From CAYWHE01 sp964458125 (GTDB lineage Bacteria; Bacteroidota; Bacteroidia; AKYH767-A; OLB10), in assembly GCA_964458125.1 (NCBI GenBank), contig CAYWHE010000126.1, positions 1 through 11,997 of the forward strand: a stretch of DNA of 11,997 bases, read 5' to 3'. The notes beneath the pieces were generated by a model. It made no database searches. It was not told the origin of the DNA and worked only from the letters and a program-made list of their open reading frames with translations. Both the position numbers and the translations under genes were made by a program. Shown here piece by piece: positions 7,323-11,997 of the stretch; position 1 is the stretch's first letter; each line of letters starts with the position of its first letter.

Positions 7323-9041
7323 TCAGGAGGCAAATGATTTTTTTCTTTTCCATGTTTTAAATATGCCCAGCAACAGGATGAGCAGGATGGGCCCGGCGGT
7401 ATTGACAACCATGAACAGGAATTTCTTTTCCGTCATGACCGTCTGATCAAGCATTCTTAATTTTATTTCCTTCGAACGAACACTGATCAGTCCGGAATCA
7501 TCGCATAAATAATCCATGCAATTTAGAATGAAGTTTTTATTGCCGAACAGTTCTCCGGTATATTTATCATAACCCAGCGGATAAACGGCTCCGGTAGATT
7601 TACGGACATCGTTTTTAATGATATCCCCGTCAGACACCACAATCATTTTATTGGCCTTACTTTTTTCGGTAAAATGAAAATCCTGATTATTCATCAGCAC
7701 AGGCGGTAACCGGTTCTGATACAGGGAGGTGAACTCGCCTTCGAGGAGCAGGGAAATGGTTTTATAGGATTGCCCGAACATTTTCGGGTCGGGCTCGTCC
7801 CGCATGATGCCGAGGTTAATCCGCACCGGGGCATTCATCACGCGGCTATAGCGGGAACTGCTTAGCAGCACCGTTTTTTTGATGGAAGGAGATCCCACTG
7901 CATCAATGGAACTGGCAAATTCACAACGGATGGCATTGAGGTTGTTAACGATGGGATGACGTGCAGAAGGGGTAAGCAGCGGAAAATAATACCAGGGCCT
8001 GAGTTCCTGCTGGGGCTGATTCCCGATATAGCCTTTGATCACGGGAATAGGCGCGGCCTGCAGATCGAGCACGAGGTCGTAATTGATTCGCGCCCCGTAC
8101 CGGAAAAGGATGTCATCCAGGTTTAGCTGCAGGGCAGTGGCATAGGTTTCACCGGTGCGTTTCAGGCTGTCCATTTCTGCTTCCATGGCATCGATCAGCC
8201 ACAATACCTTGCCTCCCTTCATAATGAACTGGTCGATGACAAATTTGTCTTTTTCATCAAAGGCGCTGTCGGGTTTGGCAATAATAAGGCCCTTGTAACT
8301 GTCGAGGGCTTTCAGGTTCTGGTTGATCACGACCTTGTCTACCCCGTAGGCGCCCGACAAACTGCGGGCGATGTCGGAAAGTTCCTTGTTTCCCAGCTCG
8401 CCCTGCCCGTTCAGTATGGCTACCTGGATGGGCATGTGCTGGGTGATTTTCCGGATCGTATTGGCGATGGCATATTCCAGTCCTTCCACGGAATGGTTCA
8501 GCATCTGTTCCGGTGAAGAGCCGATCTGGTCCTGCAGCAACTGCAGGCTGGCCTGCCCGGATAAATAAGAAAAAACAGCACCGGGGAAAATGATTTGCTG
8601 GGAGGATCCTTCCTTTGCTTTCTGTTCCAGGTTGGTAGGCTGAAGGCCCTGTTTGGCAAGTTGCTGATAAACCTTGTTCCGTTCTTTTTCATCCGGGGAA
8701 GCCGAAGGGTCAATAAATTCGTATTCAATATTTCCTTTTGCAAAGGCCCTCATTTCATCCAGCATTTCCTTGGTTGCATTACGCAAACGCTTGAACCCGG
8801 GTGGAAATTCCCCTTCGAGATATACCTTCACATAAACAACGTCTTTCAGGTTCTTCACCAGGTTGATGGTGGCCGGGGAGAGGGTGTACCGTTTTTCGGA
8901 TGTGAGATCAAACCGGGTAAAAAGAAAGGACGAAACCACGTTCAGCATCACCACAATGGCCAGTGCCAGGACGAGTTGAAGGAGATTCTGCGTTTTCAGG
9001 TTTCTTTTTTTCACGCTGTCTGGTGTTGTCCGGGTTACCAT
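7323..9041 (-). CDS. gldG: GldG, gliding-motility-associated ABC transporter subunit
   Basis: Membrane-anchored, mostly periplasmic component of the GldA-GldF-GldG ABC complex of Bacteroidota; in Flavobacterium johnsoniae loss of the complex abolishes gliding, and its substrate is unknown. At 572 residues it is the usual length. A transmembrane helix at about 20-41 is followed by the family signature FDLTSEKRYTLS (44-55). The central region carries the ABC-type uncharacterised domain (IQVAILNGQGELG, then FVIDQFIMKGGKVLWLIDAM). A second helix at about 541-561 leads to a basic tail ending KRKKSFAS. The ATG at 9041 overlaps the last bases of gldF in the string ATGGTAA, which implies coupled translation. 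The DUF4340 gene follows after 54 bases. The name rests on domain architecture and gene order; homologues also occur in non-gliding species, so motility cannot be inferred from it alone. Confidence 0.9.
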   Translation of the reverse strand: MVTRTTPDSVKKRNLKTQNLLQLVLALAIVVMLNVVSSFLFTRFDLTSEKRYTLSPATINLVKNLKDVVYVKVYLEGEFPPGFKRLRNATKEMLDEMRAFAKGNIEYEFIDPSASPDEKERNKVYQQLAKQGLQPTNLEQKAKEGSSQQIIFPGAVFSYLSGQASLQLLQDQIGSSPEQMLNHSVEGLEYAIANTIRKITQHMPIQVAILNGQGELGNKELSDIARSLSGAYGVDKVVINQNLKALDSYKGLIIAKPDSAFDEKDKFVIDQFIMKGGKVLWLIDAMEAEMDSLKRTGETYATALQLNLDDILFRYGARINYDLVLDLQAAPIPVIKGYIGNQPQQELRPWYYFPLLTPSARHPIVNNLNAIRCEFASSIDAVGSPSIKKTVLLSSSRYSRVMNAPVRINLGIMRDEPDPKMFGQSYKTISLLLEGEFTSLYQNRLPPVLMNNQDFHFTEKSKANKMIVVSDGDIIKNDVRKSTGAVYPLGYDKYTGELFGNKNFILNCMDYLCDDSGLISVRSKEIKLRMLDQTVMTEKKFLFMVVNTAGPILLILLLGIFKTWKRKKSFAS

Positions 9042-9769
9042 TTCCGGCTTTCCAGCACGGTCCGGGTAAGGAGGATAAACAAGCTGATGAGGCTGAGGAA
9101 ATAAATCACATCCCGTGTGTCGATCACGCCCCTGCTCATGGAGGCATAATGGGCGCTGATGCCCATCAGGTAAATCAGGTTGTTGAGTTTACCAAGCTCG
9201 GCCAGTCCGCTCAGGGATTCAAATCCGGCATAACAAATAAAGCACAGGAACAGGGCGATGATAAAGGCCACCACCTGGTTATCGGAGAGGGAGGAGGCAA
9301 AAACACCGATGGAAACAAAGCCTGCGCCTAATAAAACCAGGCCGGCATAGGACCCCATCACGGCGCCGGTGTCCACGTTACCTCTTGGAGCTGCAGCATA
9401 ATAGACGGTTAAGAAATACAGGATGGTAGGAATCAAAGAGATTACCACGAGCGCCAAACCGGCCAAATACTTGGCCAGGATGAGCTGCAATTCCGTCAGC
9501 GGGCGGGTTAGCAGGAGTTCAATCGTACCGCTTTTTCTTTCCTCGGCAAAAAGGCGCATGGTAATGGCCGGCACCAGGAACATATACACCCAGGGGGTGA
9601 CGATGAACAGGCTGTCAATGTTGGCATAGCCGCTGTCCGGGATATGAAAGCCGCTGTCGTTGAAAACCCAAAGGAACAAGCTGATCGTGAGCAGGAATAC
9701 TACAATGACAACATAGCCAATCACGGAACTGAAAAAACTGTTGATTTCTTTTTTTAAGAGGGTATACAT
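9035..9769 (-). CDS. gldF: GldF, gliding-motility-associated ABC transporter permease
   Basis: ABC-2 type integral inner-membrane permease, partner of GldG and the ATPase GldA. The 244-residue length matches known GldF (about 240). Six hydrophobic helices are visible at about 15-36, 55-74, 102-124, 140-160, 165-185 and 219-236. The cytoplasmic loop FAEERKSGTIELLLTRPLT (74-92) is the conserved ABC-2 coupling segment that contacts the ATPase. The N-terminus MYTLLKKEINSFFSS is typical of the subgroup. The start is the ATG at 9769, 36 bases after the ABM gene's stop, with a candidate -7 box in the gap. The stop TAA lies inside the gldG start string, a 7-base overlap. No ATP-binding subunit is encoded in the window, so GldA must come from elsewhere, as is usual in this phylum. 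Confidence 0.92.
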   Translation of the reverse strand: MYTLLKKEINSFFSSVIGYVVIVVFLLTISLFLWVFNDSGFHIPDSGYANIDSLFIVTPWVYMFLVPAITMRLFAEERKSGTIELLLTRPLTELQLILAKYLAGLALVVISLIPTILYFLTVYYAAAPRGNVDTGAVMGSYAGLVLLGAGFVSIGVFASSLSDNQVVAFIIALFLCFICYAGFESLSGLAELGKLNNLIYLMGISAHYASMSRGVIDTRDVIYFLSLISLFILLTRTVLESRKW

Positions 9770-9791
9770 TCCGGCAGGAACTAATGGCTGC

Positions 9792-9799
9792 CAAAAGTA
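9792..9799 (-). promoter_or_regulatory. Candidate -7 promoter box for gldF-gldG-DUF4340
   Basis: The minus strand reads TACTTTTG, a full match to TAnnTTTG, in the 36-base gap between the ABM gene and gldF. A start near 9785 would give a leader of roughly 16 bases. It suggests that the gld genes have their own promoter even though the gap to the upstream gene is short. No clear -33 partner is seen. Confidence 0.45.
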
Positions 9800-9805
9800 A
9801 AAAAA

Positions 9806-10129
9806 TCAGGCGAATAATTGCCCTGTCGGTGAAGTCGGGCCGGGATTCACCGGGTCAAGGCTCCAGGCATCGGCCCGGGCGGCAAAAAGTTGACGGGCCT
9901 GCCGCCAGGTATCGGTAAAAAGTTGCGATTGCCGGTAGGCCTCCAGGTGATCTTCACTATCCCAGCGGCTTATTGTAAAGGCCAGATCGGGATGGGTGGT
10001 GTCGGATAAAACCTCTACGCCGTTGCAACCAGGGAACGCCCTGATGTCAGGGCACACGGATGAAAACAGGCGGAGAAAGTCGTTTCTTTTTCCCGGAAGC
10101 AGGGTGACTTTAACGATTCTGATGATCAT
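9806..10129 (-). CDS. Antibiotic biosynthesis monooxygenase (ABM) domain protein, quinol monooxygenase-like
   Basis: A 107-residue protein with the small ferredoxin-like ABM fold, as in YgiN-type quinol monooxygenases; such proteins work as dimers, usually without a cofactor, and many have no known substrate. Typical features are an N-terminal beta strand MIIRIVKVTLLPG, a helix beginning KRNDFLRLFSSV, the strand GCNGVEVLSD, and the signature TISRWDSEDHLEAYRQSQLF. The C-terminal tail (LDPVNPGPTSPTGQLFA) is rich in proline and glycine. I start at the ATG at 10129: a longer reading to 10183 adds 18 residues that only re-read the upstream gene. With this start the gene overlaps the end of the DUF62 gene by 20 bases, suggesting translational coupling and a shared transcript. 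The enzyme activity is not provable from sequence; it could be a binding or scavenging protein. Confidence 0.8.
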   Translation of the reverse strand: MIIRIVKVTLLPGKRNDFLRLFSSVCPDIRAFPGCNGVEVLSDTTHPDLAFTISRWDSEDHLEAYRQSQLFTDTWRQARQLFAARADAWSLDPVNPGPTSPTGQLFA

Positions 10130-10901
10130 GAAATTCAAGTCTGATGGTATCCCCCGTTTTAATGCCGAGCATCCTGGAGGCATTCCCGTTGTTGATGGCT
10201 ATTTCCAGCATGCCCCCGGCATTTAACAGGCACAGTATTTCTCCGTCTTCCACTTCACTGTAATGTGAATATAAAGCAGCCTGTTCGATTTGTTCCCGTT
10301 TTAACAGGATCGTAAACGACCTGGATTTGCCTATGGCCTGGAAATTACCGGCATCGAGGTTCAATACGACATTTCCAAAATGATCGATGTAAATGACGGT
10401 GGTTCTGACCAGGTTACCTTCCAGCACAGCGTTAGGGATGTATTTAACGGTAAAGGTTTCGGTTTTTTCACCAACCTGGTACATATCCCCTCCGTTGGCC
10501 AGGTATGCCGCCGTCCGGGCCAGGATATGCGAGGTGTTTGTTTGACGCAGGGAGAGTGGCGCCTTGATCCTGACCATGTCCGCAGGCGGTTTGCTAAAAA
10601 TCATGGAGAATATCCCGCTGTCGGGACCGATGTAATATTGTTTGTTCAGCAGGATGATGAGGATGGGAGCCAGCCCGACCTGGTGGTTTTCTATACTGAT
10701 GAGGTGAACCGTTCCCGGCGGAAAATGTTTGGAAGCATGTTTGAAAATATAGGCCGCTTCCGTGATGTCATGCAGGGGGACTCCGTGCGTGATATCAACA
10801 ATGGTTGCCGAACTGCAATCCGTCAGGATGGCGCCTTTGAGCGCTCCAACAAAGGAGTCCTTCAAACCCCAGTCGGTGGTCAGCGTAATCAGGGGCATCA
10901 T
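10110..10901 (-). CDS. SAM hydroxide adenosyltransferase-like protein (DUF62 / chlorinase-fluorinase family)
   Basis: Cytoplasmic protein of the family that includes SAM hydrolases (SAM plus water to adenosine plus methionine) and the SAM-dependent chlorinase and fluorinase. The 263-residue length is typical. The N-terminal domain shows ITLTTDWGLKDSFVGALKG (5-23), VDITHGVPLHDITEAAYIF (35-53), FPPGTVHLISI (60-70) and IGPDSGIFSMIF (91-102). The C-terminal domain shows VIYIDHFGNVVLNL (169-182) and LEIAINNGNASRMLG. The usual VDPGVGxxRR segment is replaced by residues 70-79 (IENHQVGLAP), so the catalytic Asp and Arg positions hold Glu71 and Ala78; a His125 remains near the third position, but GRDxF after it is missing. 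Standard SAM hydrolysis is therefore uncertain. The start is ATGATG at 10901 with an in-frame stop directly before it. It overlaps the ABM gene downstream. Confidence 0.88.
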   Translation of the reverse strand: MMPLITLTTDWGLKDSFVGALKGAILTDCSSATIVDITHGVPLHDITEAAYIFKHASKHFPPGTVHLISIENHQVGLAPILIILLNKQYYIGPDSGIFSMIFSKPPADMVRIKAPLSLRQTNTSHILARTAAYLANGGDMYQVGEKTETFTVKYIPNAVLEGNLVRTTVIYIDHFGNVVLNLDAGNFQAIGKSRSFTILLKREQIEQAALYSHYSEVEDGEILCLLNAGGMLEIAINNGNASRMLGIKTGDTIRLEFHDHQNR

Positions 10902-10924
10902 TCAGCCTGCATTGCTCATGGATG

Positions 10925-10932
10925 CAAAATTA
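10925..10932 (-). promoter_or_regulatory. Candidate -7 promoter box for the DUF62-ABM unit
   Basis: The minus strand reads TAATTTTG, identical to the box in front of aroQ, 23 bases upstream of the DUF62 ATG. Predicted transcription start is near 10920-10918, giving a leader of about 17-19 bases. A TTG-type -33 element is not obvious. Confidence 0.48.
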
Positions 10933-10949
10933 CGGAATCCACCGGCATC

Positions 10950-10977
10950 TTTCAGCATGCGGTTCGGTTTTCTGAAA
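10950..10977. repeat. Inverted repeat upstream of the DUF62 promoter box
   Basis: TTTCAG (10950-10955) and CTGAAA (10972-10977) form a perfect 6-bp inverted repeat with a 16-base spacer. It covers the position where the -33 element of the DUF62 promoter would fall, so an operator is possible, but so is chance. The rest of the 168-base gap 10902-11069 holds no gene I can support. Confidence 0.2.
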
Positions 10978-11069
10978 AATTGTACCAGTTCAGCCGGGCG
11001 CCTGCCTGCCGTCCCGAACCCGTTGTTGTCAGTGATGCCTGGAGACAGCCATGGTTCTGTTGACGGGGA

Positions 11070-11792
11070 TCAGCCTCCGAAAACCTTTTTCAGCAAATCG
11101 GTAATCTGTGCCGCCGGGTCCTTCCTGATTTTCAGTTCTTCTTCCCCCAGAAGAAAAAACAGTCCGTCAAGCGCCTTACCGGTGGTATAGGCTGTAAGGT
11201 CTGGGTTTACTTTTTTGACCAGCGGTATTTTATTGTAGGCATCGGCCAGGCTTTTCCAGTAGCGTGTCACATTGACTTTTTCAATGGATTTGCTGATGAC
11301 GGGTTTAAAGGCCGCCGTCAGTTCATCCTGTGTTTTGGCTTTCAGGAATTCCGTAGCCGCTTTGTCACCACCTCTTAATACGGCCAGGCCATCCTGGATG
11401 TTCATGTTTTTAATGGCTCCGGTAAAAATGGGAATGGATTTCCTGGCTGCATCTTCCGCGGCTCTGTTCAGGCTGAGGATAAAACGGTCGACTTCCTTGC
11501 CCAGGCCTATGCTGCGCAGGGTGTTTTCCATGTCCCTGGCTTCTTTGGGGAATGGGATTTTAATGGATGGATTTTTAAAAAAGCCGTCGGCTTTGGAAGC
11601 CAGGTTCCCTGCATTCGTGCCGCCAACAGTCAGGGCTTCTTTCAGTCCGCTGATGATCTCATCGTTTGTCAGGTTGGCGCCCTTGGTATTATTCAGGGTC
11701 TGCTGGCCTTTCTGGATGAGTTCCTGGAGGTTCTGTGCAGGGGAGGCCTGGAAACAGCCGAGCAGGAGGAGGATGCAGATGGTTTTTTTCAT
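11070..11792 (-). CDS. Secreted DUF4197 domain protein
   Basis: A 240-residue exported protein of unknown function. The start ATG at 11792 opens a signal peptide (MKK, hydrophobic 5-12, then ASPAQ); cleavage after Ala19 is plausible, and Cys13 in LLLLGCF could instead act as a lipobox cysteine, which would make it a lipoprotein. The rest is a clear DUF4197 match over its full length: SGLKEALTVGG (48-58), DGFFKNPSIKIPFP (69-82), LNRAAEDAARKSIPIF (108-123), GGDKAATEFL (141-150), LTAAFKPVI (158-166), and the ending ALDGLFFLLGEEELKIRKDP (207-226) with LLKKVFGG. An open frame continues 63 codons upstream to 11981, but it antisense-free re-reads the end of the neighbouring permease gene in another frame and lacks signal character, so I reject it. 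It follows the permease after 64 bases. No enzymatic motif is seen. Confidence 0.9.
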   Translation of the reverse strand: MKKTICILLLLGCFQASPAQNLQELIQKGQQTLNNTKGANLTNDEIISGLKEALTVGGTNAGNLASKADGFFKNPSIKIPFPKEARDMENTLRSIGLGKEVDRFILSLNRAAEDAARKSIPIFTGAIKNMNIQDGLAVLRGGDKAATEFLKAKTQDELTAAFKPVISKSIEKVNVTRYWKSLADAYNKIPLVKKVNPDLTAYTTGKALDGLFFLLGEEELKIRKDPAAQITDLLKKVFGG

Positions 11793-11856
11793 GGTGTAAG
11801 CAGGTTGCCGGGTTGACAGGGTATCAAGCATGGTATAAATGAACGCAGAAACCGGG

Positions 11857-11997
11857 TTATTCGTACCGGAGCGATTCAATGGGGTCCAGGCGGGCAGCTT
11901 TGGCGGCGGGATAATAGCCTGACAGAATGCCCACGCCCACGCACAGGGCAAGCCCGGAGAATATCCAGATCCAGGGGACAATAAACCCGCTGCTCAG
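11857..11997 (-). CDS. MacB/FtsX-type ABC transporter permease, C-terminal end only
   Basis: The last 46 codons of a gene whose 5' part lies beyond the right edge. The translation from the edge is one hydrophobic helix (LSSGFIVPWIWIFSGLALCV, then GVGILSG) followed by YYPAAKAARLDPIESLRYE and a TAA stop. The ending [GY]YPAxxAAxLDPIExLRYE is the hallmark of MacB-like and FtsX-like permeases, which extrude macrolides, lipoproteins or other molecules with a partner ATPase, or transmit mechanical force to periplasmic enzymes. The substrate cannot be told from this fragment. The preceding helix is the fourth and last of the usual topology. The following DUF4197 gene lies on the same strand 64 bases on and may share the transcript. 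Confidence 0.9.
   Translation of the reverse strand: MSSGFIVPWIWIFSGLALCVGVGILSGYYPAAKAARLDPIESLRYE

Noticed and set aside
10130..10183. 18-codon upstream extension of the ABM reading frame
   Set aside because: ABM proteins start directly at the first beta strand (MIIRIVKV). The extension is DUF62 coding sequence read in another frame.
10380..11063. Plus-strand open frame of 227 codons opposite the DUF62 gene and the following gap
   Set aside because: It is antisense to a clearly conserved gene, has an odd composition with no recognisable domain, and has no promoter box; it reads as a shadow frame.
11793..11981. 63-codon upstream extension of the DUF4197 reading frame
   Set aside because: It would place the signal peptide internally and overlaps the permease gene end in another frame; the ATG at 11792 is the natural start.

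Overview
The window looks like an ordinary chromosomal segment from a member of the Bacteroidota, probably on the Chitinophagia/Saprospiria side. The evidence is a pair of genes matching GldF and GldG, a DUF4340 protein, a DUF4197 protein, starts without clear Shine-Dalgarno sequences, and several copies of the Bacteroidota-type -7 promoter box TAnnTTTG in front of genes. Base composition is moderate, and no stretch stands out as foreign. I saw no rRNA, tRNA, CRISPR array, insertion sequence or prophage.

Left part, plus strand (1-3167): the 3' two thirds of murF (peptidoglycan precursor ligase), a small one-helix membrane protein of unknown function, and a stand-alone catalytic subunit of methylmalonyl-CoA mutase that lacks the cobalamin-binding domain. 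Two tandem hairpins follow the mutase. Middle part (3330-4934): xerD (chromosome dimer resolution recombinase) on the minus strand and aroQ (type II 3-dehydroquinate dehydratase) on the plus strand diverge from a 267-base spacer.

Right part, minus strand (4981-11997): reading in the direction of transcription, the genes are the end of a MacB/FtsX-type ABC permease (partial at the window edge), a secreted DUF4197 protein, a SAM hydroxide adenosyltransferase-like (DUF62) protein, an antibiotic-biosynthesis-monooxygenase (ABM) domain protein, gldF, gldG, a DUF4340 protein and dnaN (DNA polymerase sliding clamp). The DUF62 and ABM genes overlap by 20 bases, gldF and gldG overlap by 7, and the DUF4340 gene follows gldG after 54 bases. 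I read DUF62-ABM and gldF-gldG-DUF4340 as two transcription units, with dnaN able to start from its own promoter. GldF is the membrane permease and GldG the accessory membrane-anchored subunit of an ABC complex whose ATPase (GldA) is not encoded here.

Nothing here amounts to a clearly new system. The items most worth checking are the DUF62 protein that has lost most of the known active-site triad yet stays overlapped with an ABM gene, the mutase subunit without a visible B12-binding partner, the unidentified membrane protein beside it, and the set of matching -7 boxes that defines the transcription units.
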